Shown: one piece after another, positions 46,034 to 58,097 of the stretch
Position numbering within the stretch: the first letter of the stretch is position 1
Layout of the letters: each line of letters begins with the position of its first letter
NCBI GenBank assembly: GCA_012976225.1
Contig: JAAVVG010000030.1
Location: forward strand, 124,001 to 188,000
Origin: Golubevia sp. BC0850
Taxonomy: Eukaryota; Basidiomycota; Exobasidiomycetes; Golubeviales; Golubeviaceae
Direction: 5' to 3'
DNA: 64,000 nt
The notes under the pieces: generated by a model
Databases searched by the model: none
What the model was told of the DNA's origin: nothing
Seen by the model: only the letters and a program-made list of their open reading frames with translations
Program-made: the position numbers and the translations under genes

Positions 46034-47128
46034 ATGGAACCCAAAGTGGATCTAATTAACGATGCAATCCCCTCAGAAATATTTTTGGACATCTTCAAAT
46101 ACCTATCTACTCACCAAATGGCCAAGGTTAGAAGGGTTCACAAGAGCTGGGGGGAAACGATTGATGATCATCCACCGCTTTGGAGAATCCTCAAGCTTCC
46201 AAGATTAGATCTAGGGACAACAATCAGAGCCATCAAAGAATTTGATGAGAGAAGTAAATCGACTCTTAGGTGGGTGGAAATTAATACCTGGAACGGAACC
46301 CCATCTTCTGAGTTGTTGAGTCATCTCAAAAGGTCCAGTGCAAGTCTTCTAGTTCTAGTTCAGAGAGGAGACAGCCGTCTCCTCGGTTACAGAATACTAG
46401 AATCATGTCCCTACCTAGTGATCGCTCGTTTGGAACAGCCTAACCCTCTGGTTCCTGGACCCCTTCAAGTCCTCAGTCTTAGGTCTTTAAAGTCTTTGCC
46501 CAATTTTTCAAATCGTAACCCTTCTGATGTCTTCCAAAATTTCACTTCTCTAGAAATTCAGCGATATCAGTCTCACTCAAGATGGCGTACTCTCCTCGAG
46601 CCAGCCTTAAAAACTCTTAGAAATCTTGGAATCTTTATTTATACGGACAAACCAGATGTATCAGATGATTTGTTATTTCCTCGTTGAGAAATCCTCCAGC
46701 TCAATATCGTCGGGCTCGCTCCAACTTGGTTAAAAGCTCCTCCAACAATTAAACTCTTCATGTGGTGGTCTAGTGACACCGAAATTCCTGATGGAATCCC
46801 TTCAGCATCTGAGCTCTCTGTCTGTGGAGGAGATGAGTTGGTTTCAATCATATCCTCTCTTCCTCATCTAGAAACCCTAAGATGCATTGAGATTGAACAT
46901 TTCACGGACCCAGTGAAATACATAGTACATTGCCTTACTAAGAGGAGAAGGGGGGTTAAAGCTGGTAGGGAAGTGGATGGAGTCAAGATGAAAAACATCA
47001 AGACACTCTTCATTCCTTTCGTACTTGGGAGAAGAAGAGTCAAACCAGGAGTCTTTGAGCAATTCAGAAGATTGGGGTTGGAGGTGAAAGATTCGGCTGA
47101 AGCCCCAGATTGGAAGGTTGAGATCTGA
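46034..47128 (+). pseudogene. F-box/leucine-rich paralogue (copy E) interrupted by one TGA
   Basis: One frame of 365 codons runs from ATG to TGA with a single internal TGA at 46685-46687 (codon 218). The F-box is INDAIPSEIFLDIFKYLS then VRRVHKSWGETI. Blocks shared with copy A follow: IKEFDERSKSTLRWVEIN, CPYLVIARLE, VPGPLQVLSL, then after the TGA APPTIKLFMWW, VDGVKMKNIKTLFIPF and the end APDWKVEI. Because conserved sequence runs right up to the internal stop and continues in the same frame, the stop is recent, read through, or an error. There are no introns. If functional it would be an SCF substrate adaptor. Confidence 0.78.
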
Positions 47129-48741
47129 GTTGTCTTTTCTAGAACCTTTAAGCCTCAGAGAGTATTTATCTCTTCTCATTGGGAAGAAAGTGAACGATTC
47201 GTTTGTGCTGCTGTCTTCTGATTCCAGAATTTTCTCCCCTCCGGTTAAGCAGTCCTCGACCCTCCTCTCAACTTCCCTTCACCTTCGACGACATTCCTTA
47301 ATTCCTCCATTCTCAACCCAAACCTTTCAGCTACATCACTGATCCGGGCAGATTCACAACTCCAGTCCACCAAACGTCTTGGAGCTCGTCTTGACTCATT
47401 CACGATCGTCACTCGTCGACTCTTTTCCTTTTCCTTTCTGCAATTCACCACCCAACCTTCCACCTTTACTTCAAGTGCTCAATCGAAAGTAATCGATGAG
47501 ATCACACTATCTCGTATATCTGAAAGATTTCAGAAGCTGCCGACGAAATCTCTTTTGTTTCTTCGAAGCTTCGGATCACGAGAAAATTCAATCAATCTCT
47601 CAGCCTTGCTTTTGACCTTCAACATCATCATGCTCTAGCTTGAATGAGTGATCTGATCTTAAGTGGTGAGTCTCGATTTCCTTCCATCGATAGTAAAACA
47701 AACCTCGAATGTCCCACGGCCAACTGATTCGAGGACTCTTCACTTCTTTCTCCCTGAAATTCCATCTTCCAGACCTCTCCCAACCTTCTTTCACCTTCCT
47801 TCCGAAACATTAGTCAACTCTCTGGTCCTAGAGTTTGGTTGTTTCATCTGAAATAACCTCGCAACTTCCTTTTACCAAAGGTCTAGCTTGTCTCGGTGGA
47901 TCCTGGTTTCACTTTCCTCTCTCTGAGATTTCTCTCTTCACCATGTTTCTTCTTATACTTCTTTCATTCCTTTCCAATCAAGGCAGGGTCAATCACATGT
48001 TCTAAGCACACTTTTGAGCCACTTCTACTTTCGACTCTTCTCTTCACTCCCTTTCGCTCGCCCAAATAAATCCTGTTCTAACAGAATGTAGTTACTTTCT
48101 CTGACAGATTTCTTCCGATGCACAGTCTTGAAGCAACTTCAAACCATTCGGGACCTTTCTTGAGAAGCGTTCGTTTGCATCGACAGTTCGACACACATTC
48201 TTATTTGACTCGAGCGATCAGTCGATGCGATGTAGAGCAATGGAAGTCTTCTTCTCTCAAGGAAAGATTCAGCTCAAATCATGAAGCTTACACTTTCGCT
48301 TGGCGGCGATGTGGACAGGAAGAATGCGAACATTGAATCAACTTGAGGGCAGGGTGGCGAGACGTCAGACAGATACTTGCGATGGGGTATCTCTCCCTCC
48401 TTTTGAAACAGAGTTCATGAATATCAAGGTTTTTTAGCTCCTCATCGAATCCTTGACCGAGGCTTGGGAGTCTATGCACTACCTCTAGAGCAGGTCGAAG
48501 CCTGGGGCGTCTCACCCATCTTTCCTCTTCTTATTTCATGGCTTCCTCTGTTGCACCATTCCAATCTTATTTCGGGAAAGAAATGAAGATCTAGATACAA
48601 ACAAAGAGAAAGAGAAAGAAAGGAAGAAGAAGGAAAAGACCCCTGGATTTGGCCTATCGCGTGACGTCTCTTAAGTGAGCCTTGATCGAAATAGTTCCAC
48701 CTGCTCTACCACCTTCTCTACACACACAAACTCTATTCAAA
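47129..48741. other. Intergenic, 1.6 kb
   Basis: No gene supported. Several open frames on both strands are short and have biased composition. The last 60 bases are the leader of RTC3. Confidence 0.4.
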
Positions 48742-49905
48742 ATGCCAAAGACTTTCCACAAATGCATCTACAAGCCAGACTCACAATCCACTGATGAGTT
48801 CATCGTCATCGTAAACGGTGATGAGGTGAGTATCACAACTCTGAGATAGCTTCTGGGTGCAGGAGCGTCAGAGAATAGAATCATCGATAGTCAGGCTTGG
48901 ACGACGACAACGACTCAAGATGAGGAAGAAGTTCAGCTCTAATCAATTCTTCTTGCTCAAATCACCTTATCTTCTGTCTCACAGTACAAGAAATGGATCG
49001 CAGGTGGTGAGTGTTGTGGATCTATTCTTGAACCTTCGCTCCATATTCCTGACATTCCTTCCATCGCCTTCCATCTCTGATCCCTTCATTCTGTTTGTTC
49101 AATCTCATTCTCTAATCATTTCACCACATTAGACAAGTGAGTCTCTTCATCCTTTGAATTCGACTTGCCTTCATCCCCACTGACTCCGCTTCTTCCATCT
49201 CCTCCTCTCATTTCCCTCTTTGTCAGGACGATCCCTGTCTCTGAAGTCGTCGATGGTGAGTATAGCCAATAGACTATCTCCCAAAGCTCCTCAGCATCTC
49301 TGCGTGGCTCCTTACATCACCCAGCTATCCTCTTTGCTACTCCTCCATTCTTCCTCTCGCTCGCACAGCCTTCGAAGTCTTCCACACTGGTCAAGGTGCC
49401 CAAGGAATCATGGGTCGCCCTTCCAAGCAGCAGTTAGACACTGTCTTCGGTACTCACAAGGACGATGATGTCGTTATTCAGATTCTAGAGAAAGGACAAA
49501 TGCAAGCTGCCAGTGAGTTCAGGTTACAAGCTCATGAGATAAGCGATGGGGATACGAGTCATCGAGATCTCTTTGGAAACTCCTTCAGGCGCAGGAGAGA
49601 CTTTAGGAGGGAGGGAGGGGGACAGCAACACAGCTGGCAGGGTGGGAGGAAGCCAACAAGCAAGCGCTTTCTGCGCTCCCTTCCCCTTACTCGTCCTTTT
49701 AATCCTTGGTCGCTTTCATTCTGATCGTCTTTGGTCTCTGCTTTCAAGCTGCTGGAAGTTTCCCCTAGCGGACGAGCATTTCTCTCATCTCACTCCTTAT
49801 CTCCCCTCTATTCTCGCAGCTCACAAGGAAGGATTCTCCACCACCAACAGCTCAAAGCATGGAGGAAACCAAGTCTCAGGTGGTGCCAGTCATGGAGGTC
49901 GTTAA
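48742..49905 (+). CDS. RTC3: SBDS-N-domain protein, RTC3-like
   Basis: Small stand-alone homologue of the SBDS/Sdo1 N-terminal domain; yeast Rtc3 is linked to RNA metabolism and stress. Six exons: 48742-48825, 48985-49006, 49133-49136, 49227-49255, 49369-49512 and 49820-49905; total 369 bases, 122 residues. Signatures: YKPDSQSTDEFIVIVNGDE, YKKWIAGDKTIPVSEVVD, FEVFHTGQGAQGIMGRPSKQ, LDTVFGTHKDDDVV, then ILEKGQMQAAT. The third exon is only 4 bases (ACAA), needed to supply the DK of AGDKTIP and to keep phase. The C-terminus is a Gly/Ser/His tail ending ASHGGR. Half the gene length is intron. Confidence 0.92.
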
Positions 49906-51302
49906 GCTTCAACCGCTTTCTGAAAAAGGTTTTGACTTTCGTTTTTGACCTCCAGTCTGCTTTTCTCTGCTCTCGAAGGAAATCCTAAAGATGGAAATAA
50001 GAGGGAACAAGAGTAAGACTTTGCTGGGAATAAGTGGGACTTTGCTCACATTACTTTTGAATCAATTAATCGCAATACAATAAGTCAACAACAGCTTGAT
50101 TTTGGTTTCGTGAAGAAGTGTCCATTGAGATTGGCGCTCGAGTGGAGGGAGGTACTAGATGACGAGATCTTTGACTTGACTGAGTCATGAAGGGAACTCA
50201 GAAGCTAGCTTATGGACAGCTCCTTGGAAGAGTGTAAGACAAGAAAAGTTGTAGTAGCTCACTTGGATCACAGATAACGTCGATAGAAGGAAAGAAGACT
50301 CAATGCCTCCAAAGCTCAACCTCCGAGGGTAGGTAAACTGGCACTTTCGAAAGAGTAGAGGAAAGTTTGAGCTGCAGGTCGACAATCTCGATCTGCTTTT
50401 GAGTGGACCTTCAAACGGTCGAGAGAGCCAAGGGACTTTTCGAACTTTGATCGGCTCTGGCCCCTTTCCCTCAAGATGAGGTCTCAAATTAGTATGTGAA
50501 GAAATGCCAGGAGATGAAGGAGAAGCTGAAGATTCAGATGGCTAGGTCAGTCGGATGAGAGAGAAATGGGCGAACAAGTAGGTCAACATGTTTCAAAAGT
50601 CTCGGTAAATATTATCTGCATTTTGGAAGTCGAGTCCTGACATCAAATGAGCGGTATGCGACTGTTGCAGATCTCTCGTTTCTTAGACTCTCTTTCCAAG
50701 ATCGGTGTCTGAGAAGAGAAGATGAAATAGAGAAGAAAGATCTCCGAAAATCGAGGGGAAAGCGCTGTAGGAACGTTTGTTGTCGCCTTTTTGTTGTTTC
50801 CCTTTGCATCATAAACGAATCAGGGATTTCTCATCTGTTCACCACTCGATCTAGCTCGTAATTTTCATGCAGAGCTCTCCAGAGATTCCAGGCAAATTTG
50901 GCAGCCGAGGGAGTACTAGTAAGTATCCAAACAATTCCAACTTCGACTGTCAACTCTTCTCGCTCCTCGCTTCTCAGCCTGCTCTCGTCTCATTAGATGT
51001 TCACCACCTCTCGTCAAAGATAAGACAAGGATTAACTTGTGTATACCGTAGAGATCTGAAAAGAAGTCGCAGGGTCTGATTTGATTCGGCCTCGGCGTTT
51101 TCGTGCTCAGCTAAAGCCTCAAAGAGAGTTTGGCATTTCTTACTTCTCGAACCATCGCATGCTCGACTCTCTTCGAATTCCAGTTCATCGACCTCTGTTT
51201 CTCTCATTGCAAGATGTGAGTAGCTTATGATGATGCATTGCTCAACATCGAGAACAGGAGCTTCATCAACCTGACTAGGTAACCTTTTTTGTCAATCTCC
51301 CG
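49906..51302. other. Intergenic, possible 5' exons of the next gene
   Basis: An ATG frame at 50867 (MQSSPEIPGKFGSRGST) runs into a GTAAGT donor, and a segment ending in a GTGAGT donor near 51216 reads LRIPVHRPLFLSLQD. Either could be an upstream exon of the 51.3-kb gene, but joins could not be established. Confidence 0.3.
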
Positions 51303-52628
51303 ATGCAGATTCGAGTCATGGATCAGCAGCTCCAAAAGAGACCAGCTTCCTTTGAAACGGTAGTAGAAGATGTCATACCTATGGTTTTGAAAGAGACTAG
51401 AGAATGGGCCGAGAAAGAGGAAGTTGGGAAAGACGCCGGAGAACTGAACGAGAAGAGAGAAAAAGGAAGAAATTTAAGAGATAGCACTCTCTCATCTATC
51501 ACCTCAACCTCAAGATCAGGTTATTCAAGATGGTATCCGCATCTGATCCAGAATCTAATTGTCACCGTCGGTAACCTAGCTTCGGTCATTCCTGTTCTGT
51601 GTAGAGAGACAGAACTGGGACTACTGATTCATCAGGTAGCAGTTAATCTTCCAACAGCAGAGACTCTTTCGAAATTCCATAACCTGTGGATTGGTCTAAG
51701 AGGATGGGGTGCACGGAATCTCAGCCAAGCCGAAGCAGAACGCGAAGGGATTGGGACGATCCTGAGCAAGTGCCACAACCTTCAGACTCTAGTCTTGTCG
51801 AGTGGAAACTGCTTCAATTTACTAGCAGATACTGCTATGGGACCCGGCCGTCCTCTGGTGTTCCTGACTCAACCCATAAAGCGACTTTTCATGACAGGAA
51901 GCGATGAAGGCATCGAAAGATTCTTGACTGCTCAAAACATGGTCTGGGTTCTTATCTTCTGTCCTCATCTACGTCAAGCTGCTGTAGTTTTCGTCATTAC
52001 GCTAAGATCTTTCAACTTCCTCCTGGAGTACTCAGAGACTTTCAAAGCTTTATCTAGAGTCAAGCACCTTGCTATTCTGTGCAGGTTTTTATGGGATGAT
52101 GGTGCTGTCGAAAATCAGAAATGATTAGGGTATAAGAGAAAAAATAATGAACTGGTAGGAAGTAATTCAGAGACAGTGACGATTTACCACTTTCTTAAAG
52201 TTACCAATCGTCTAGATTCTTTGGAAGTATGTCGAGGGAATGATATCGACACTCCACAGTTAAGGACAAAGATCTCTGTGGACCGTCTTTTAAGTCTCCG
52301 CCAGTCTTTGGCTTCATACCTCTCCTCTCTTCTCTCACAGCTGTCGACGAAATCAAAGGAGAAAACTGCCTTTCGACCATTCAGTGAATTTCTCCCTTTC
52401 CTCAATAACGAAGTCTCAAACGGAAGAGAGCAAATTCAAGACTCCGCTTCTTGCTTCTTGCTGGGTCAAAAAGAGGATGGAGATGGACACGGGAGAGACA
52501 GATTGATTTGGGAAGCTTGGGAGAAAAGGACAAGACCTACTGAATCAGTTGAGGGCCTCTTACACATCCAAGATTTTCTGAATCTTTTGGAGTATGTTCT
52601 TGAAATCAATGATATTCTGTTTTGGTGA
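51303..52628 (+). pseudogene. Leucine-rich-type protein (copy F) interrupted by one TGA
   Basis: One frame of 442 codons carries a single internal TGA at 52122-52124 (codon 274). Before it are leucine-rich strands: CHNLQTLVLSSGNCFNLLA, TQPIKRLFMTGSDEGIERFL and ALSRVKHLAILCRFLW. After it the frame stays open for 167 codons with protein-like sequence (FLKVTNRLDSLEVCRGND, then WEAWEKRTRPTESVEGLL). I do not see an F-box in this frame; it may lie in unplaced upstream exons. The start at 51303 is simply the first ATG. Same interpretation choices as copy E: recent decay, read-through or error. Confidence 0.55.
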
Positions 52629-53400
52629 CCCTCAGAGAGAATTCAACTAGTCAAAGTGGTTTAGTTACCACCTACGTGAAAGCAGATCTCGGTTCAAACA
52701 TCTCACGACACACACAAGCAGAAGGAAGTAAATTGATTCCTAGATAAACCAGAGGTACCAAAGATGACAGACTTGCTTGGAAGCAGTTGAGATAAGATAT
52801 GAGCTACCATCTCTCCTAATCTCCAGAGTCAGGAGCTTCTTCTCTGTATGCGCAAGACAAGGCTCTTTCGCCCTCTTTCTTCTCTGTCAAACGCTTTCAA
52901 GCTGGAGATCTAAATCTTGATCTTCGAACTTTTGACTTTTGAAGGAGAGGGCCTGAACTTGGGGAAGATGAAATGAAGTGGTGGCGTTCAGCTGCTCGGC
53001 GATAAGAGTAAATGGAGAGGAGAGAAAATGGTCGGAGGTTTGATGTGATGTCGAATGTCTCTTGGAACTTGAATGTAATACTCATTCAAGGAGTTAAAGA
53101 CTTCAAAGAAGAAAGAGATGGTGCGGAAGACGATGAGATGACGGAGAAACGAGGGTCTAGATGGAGGTCGAGCAGGTCAGCCAACCAGAGAAGGAGAAGC
53201 GACTTTTCCTCTTTTCCTAAGCCCTAGCCATATTTGTGAACGCTCCTTACAATCGATAGAAAAACTTGAACGATTTTTGACTTCAACTTTTGACGATTGC
53301 AGGGTTTTGCGGGGGCGTAGAGCGGAGTTACGAGTGACGTTTCCTGTTGGCTCGGTTTGCTCTTTCCAGTCTTCCTGTTAGCCATCGCACCGATTGAAAG
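52629..53400. other. Intergenic, promoter of the zinc-cluster factor
   Basis: No gene supported. Contains the upstream region of the factor starting at 53401. Confidence 0.45.
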
Positions 53401-56400
53401 ATGAACTCGAATGTTCATCTGAATGTGAATGCTTACCCAGTTTACAGTCCAAATTCCAATCCTAATTCAAGGTTCAATCCAAATCAACAAGAGAATGGAA
53501 CAAGTTCATCTTCCCCTTCGATTCATCATCATCCACATCATCAACCTCAACCTCAACCAGAAACTTTAACTTCTCCTCAAACTCAACATTCAAAATCTTA
53601 CCCTGATGGATATCCTACTCAGTCTTATCAATCTTCATCACAAGCTCAGCCACATCCTCAGTCTCAGCCTCATGCCAGACAATTGAGTCATCCAACTACT
53701 TGGCCATCTCAATCGAGATCAAATTCAATCAGTCATCATTCTCATCAACATTCTCATCAGCATTCTCATTCTTACACTTCTTCAATTTCTTCAAATTCGC
53801 CTTCACCCGCAACTCGTCAAACTTCTTTCGTGCCAAATCCACCTCCACAGCCATCTACCACCACCAATACCAACAGCAACAGCAACAGCAGCAGTTATTA
53901 CAATCAGAACTCAGCAGCAGCAACTGATTCTCCTACAACTTCTTCAACTGCTTCACCTTCTTTTAATCATCTTCATCAAAGATTCAAATCTTATCCTTCA
54001 ACTTCAAATCATTCTTTGAACAGCTCAATTCCTATTTCTATTCCACCAGCCAATTCAACTCCAGCCAATTCAACTCCTACTCTACCTCCTCAACCTATCA
54101 CCAGCTCCAGTGGAAAAGGTGATGACAATAGGGAGCCATCTGATAGTTTGGATCAAGAGATGGGAACGATACCGCCAACTGCTAGTGCTGATGGAAGTGC
54201 GAGTGTGGCTTATTATCCGAGTGGGAAGAGGAAGATTAAGAAAGCAAGGGAAGGTGATAGGAAACCTAGAGTCAACTTGAGTTGCATGCCCTGTAAACAG
54301 AGAAAGATTAAGGTCAGTACAGCTTCGCGTTCTTCGTTTGGATCAGTGGTGGAGATAAGTCATAAAAGGGAGGGAGCGTGGCAAACGCGATGGACTTCTC
54401 TCCAGGAGACTATTCCATTCTTCTTCCCAGCTCGCATTCACAAGTAGTTGCTTACGTTGAACCTTGATTCTCTCCGTACCTCATTTCTCGTCTATCTCGA
54501 TTTCAGTGTGACAGGTAAGTCTTCGATAAGCTTCCATCTCTCTCTCAATCCTAATCCTACCCCTCTCCTTTTCCTTCATAGAAACGTACCTCAATGCGAA
54601 TCCTGTATCAAAAGAGGAATCTCTCATCTCTGTGCATTCGGAGATGAAAGGGATCATTTACTTCCAAAGGACAGCAGCACAACTCCAACCACAGCAGCAC
54701 TTCTTTCCAAAATCAACAAATTAGAAGCTCAAATCCACGCTTACAAGGTAAAGAATGGAGAGATTACAGTCAGAAAAAAGGGAAAAGCCGAGACTAGGAA
54801 GGAACAGGAAGAATCAGATGAAGATGATATTGAATTAGATTATGACGATGAGGTTGGAATGTTAGGGAGTGGGAATGGAGATGATCAAGTGATTAGGAAT
54901 CCAAGTTTTCAACCTTTACCTCCTTTATCGAGTTTAAACCCACCACATCCAAACAATCCAGATTCAGAATCTGATTCATTAGTTGAATCTGTAGTTTCAA
55001 CCATTGGTAGATCACAATCTCATTGGGGATCTCTAGTTAAACCTTCAAGTGCTCAATTGAAAGCTGCTGCTACTGCACCTGAGAGCTCAGATATTAGACC
55101 AATGCCTATCAAAGGTGGTGGAGGAAAACCACTTGAAAGTTTAGACAACTTTTACAACCTTCTTCCAAGTAGGAAAATTTCAGATTATTTGATTGAACAT
55201 TTTGTTGCGTTCGTACATAACAGTATTCCTTGTTTACATGTACCTACTTTGAGAAGACAGTATTTGAGAACTATGAGAAGAGAACTGGAAGGAACTAATG
55301 AGGATTTAAATGTTTTGTCGGTGAGTTCCCGAGTGTCGTGGGTTTGCCACCCCGTTCTCATCAAAGACACGATTTTCTTCTTCTTTTCTTTTCTTTGATG
55401 CTGATCTCTGTTCTTATTTTCTCCCCTTCCTTTACCCTTGAATCCTCTCACAGTTGATCTTCATCATCTTCGAAGCTTCCTGTGAATCGTTAAGTCCTTC
55501 TGAAATCTTCAAAATCGGTCTAACCTCTTCAAGACAAGATTTAGCTTCTCTCTTGGATACTTATCATACAATGAGTCATAGGTTATTGCATCTCTCTCAT
55601 TTCTATTCCGTTCCAACTCTAGAAGGGTTTCAAGCTATTATCATCACTAGAAGTTATTGGTTTGAAAGGAGAGCTGTAGTCGGATATTCAGCTCTAAATG
55701 TCAGAGCTATTAGATTAGCTCAATCAGTCGGTTTACATAGACTTGGAAGTTTAAAAGAAGATTGGGAAGAATTGGAGGAAAGGAAAGAAGAGGAAAGAAT
55801 GGGAAAAGAGGCTAAAGAGGCTAAAGGGACAAGTTCAAGTGGGATCGGAGGACAGGAAGATTCAATGTCTAGCTTGTTCTTTAAACCTCCTAGGAAGGAA
55901 GGTGAAGAAGGGAGTGGGAATGGAATGGGAAGAAGATCAAGTGGGTCAAGTAACGCTGAGGCTTTACCGTTTAGTGACTCTTCAAATGGTATTCAGTTGA
56001 ATGCTTCAAGTTCAGGTTCGACAAGTGGTAGAAAGGAACCTAAAGACATTAGAGATTGCTTTGGTTGGAATACTGAAAATCCGATCTTGACTAGAGAGAT
56101 TGGTAGAAGAGTTTGGACTTGCCTGTGCATTATTGAGTACTTTCTATGCGGATAGTAAGTATTGGAAGAGGATGTCCCGTGACTATTTGAGTTCGAACCG
56201 AGATGTATTGACAGAGATGAGCCTCGCATTTATAGCGACTTCTTTTCGAGAGCTCGATTGACTCGGGTTCTGGATATACTGATCTCCCTCCTCTCCTCCT
56301 AATTCTATTCCAACCAGCTCCGGTTCGCTACCAGCAATAGCACCTGACGCTCCTGGCTGTACAACCGCACTCCCTTCCTCAATCGAAGATGAGGTTCTAG

Positions 56401-58097
56401 AAGCAGCTCAGACTTCCTCGAATTTCCCTCTTATCAAATCGCCCGAAGAACCTACTCAACTCTCGTTTACAGCTCCTCATTACAAATCTTCACTTTCAGC
56501 AGTCAATTCCTACGCCGCTATGCAAAGAGGAGACGGATACCAAACAGTTTTGAAGGTCAACAAGGAAGTTTTGGGGATCTTGGAGGAGTTGCCTAGTTTT
56601 TATAGGCTTGGCGACGGTTCTGAAGATATTCCTAGAGTCAAGGCTTTACACAGAGAAAGACCTTATTTGACTTTACACAGAACTGTGGTGAGTTGAGTTG
56701 TCGAGAAGAGAAGGAGACGTGGGACGTCTCTGCCAAGTTGCCTCTCTCCTATCAATCAACGTCTTTTCCATGATTTCCAAGCTAGGATTCTATCACTAAT
56801 GTTTCTTTCTTCTCTCCTCTCCTCCGCACTCTCTTTCTGTCACCCCCTCGCCCACTCCAGATTCAAGATCTTCTCTACTACAGACTTTTGATCCTCAATC
56901 GTCTTTACATGGCGAAAGGATATCGTCTCAAGCAGTACGAAGAGAGCACCAAACTATGTTTGGAAGCTGCTCATGGAATCATCAGAGCTAGGTTGGACTT
57001 CGCTAAGATCAGACCTTACCCTTTGGATCTATGGATCACTGTAAGTCCTGAGCTTTCGATCTTCTCGCCCGTTCTTCCGTTCCTGTACTTTCTTCCAACT
57101 TAACTTACACATCAATTCTTCTCTTTCTCTCTTCTTCAGATCGTCCACGTCTTCCATGCCGCCTGCACTCTTCAAGTCCATCTCCTTCACGAAACTAATC
57201 TTCATGGCTGGACCTCAGAGATGACTCTTCATCAGGAAGCAGCAGATGATGCCGATCGTTATCTCAAGTCTCTCTCGTATCAGTCAACTGGAGGATCAAG
57301 TGGTGGATCTTTATGTGAAGCTCTAAGCAAATTAAGAGAGAAGACTGTCGCCAGACAAGAAGAATTCTTCCCTCAAACTCCAGCTCCTCCAAGACATAGT
57401 TCCGATTTCTTGAACGTTGTTCTTTCAGACAGAAGTCACAGCGCAGGAGCTGCGAAGGATGGAGGTAGACCTAATACTGCTTCAAGCTCTGCTTCTTCCG
57501 AAGAGAGAAGACTCAACGGAAATGGAAGCGACGGGCCTATGGTTAATGGGAATGGAAGTTCAAGTGGAGGGAGTAATGTAGGTCTAGGTTTCGGATCTTC
57601 TAGTGCTTCACATTCCACTCCATCAACTTTCAGACCAAACCCTTCACCATTGGTCGGGATCTCTCAACAACCTTATCCTATCTGGCCAGAGAACTCGAAT
57701 CAAAACGGAAAAAACAAGGCTGCTGGTAGTAACAGCAATCATACAAGTGGGTCTCACTTCAACGGATCTAAAGACATCAGTCAAACGGAAAACCCAAATG
57801 GTATCAATGGAAAAGAACCTTCAGTTCCTAACGATCTTCCACCAGCTGATGTGAGTATTCTTTCAAATAGAAACATTTTTGCAGTTGATCCGTTGAAAGG
57901 TAGAGCGAGTGTCGTCGTCGATGTATGCTGACCACCTCTTATCTCTCTTCTCTCGTTTCTGCGAATCTCCTCTCTCACTTTCTTAAATCGATCAGACCGT
58001 ATCTGAGCTTCAACCTTACCTGGATTCGTTCCGTTCAGACAGTGGAGAGAATCCAGACAATTCTTTCTTGCAAATCTTGGAAGACCTTTTCAAATGA
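53401..58097 (+). CDS. Zn2Cys6 transcription factor with fungal-specific regulatory domain
   Basis: Nuclear DNA-binding regulator; targets unknown. Eight exons: 53401-54312, 54507-54514, 54582-55320, 55454-56154, 56318-56687, 56861-57040, 57140-57922 and 57996-58097; 3,795 bases, 1,264 residues, all phases consistent. The first 290 residues are Ser/His/Gln/Pro-rich. The zinc cluster is CMPCKQRKIK, then CDR from an 8-base exon, then NVPQCESCIKRGISHLC, giving CX2CX6CX6CX2CX8C. A leucine-rich linker (LLSKINKLEAQIHAYK) is the usual dimerisation coil. The middle homology region has FVHNSIPCLHVPTLRR, YWFERRAVVGYSALNVRAI, AQSVGLHRLG and REIGRRVWTCL. An inserted Ser/Glu-rich loop interrupts it. The last exon join (GTATGC donor) is less certain; reading through would end at 57931. 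Confidence 0.9.

Noticed and set aside
47245-47463. 72-codon minus-strand frame after F-box copy E
   Set aside because: Charged but without homology signals, start context or splice continuation.
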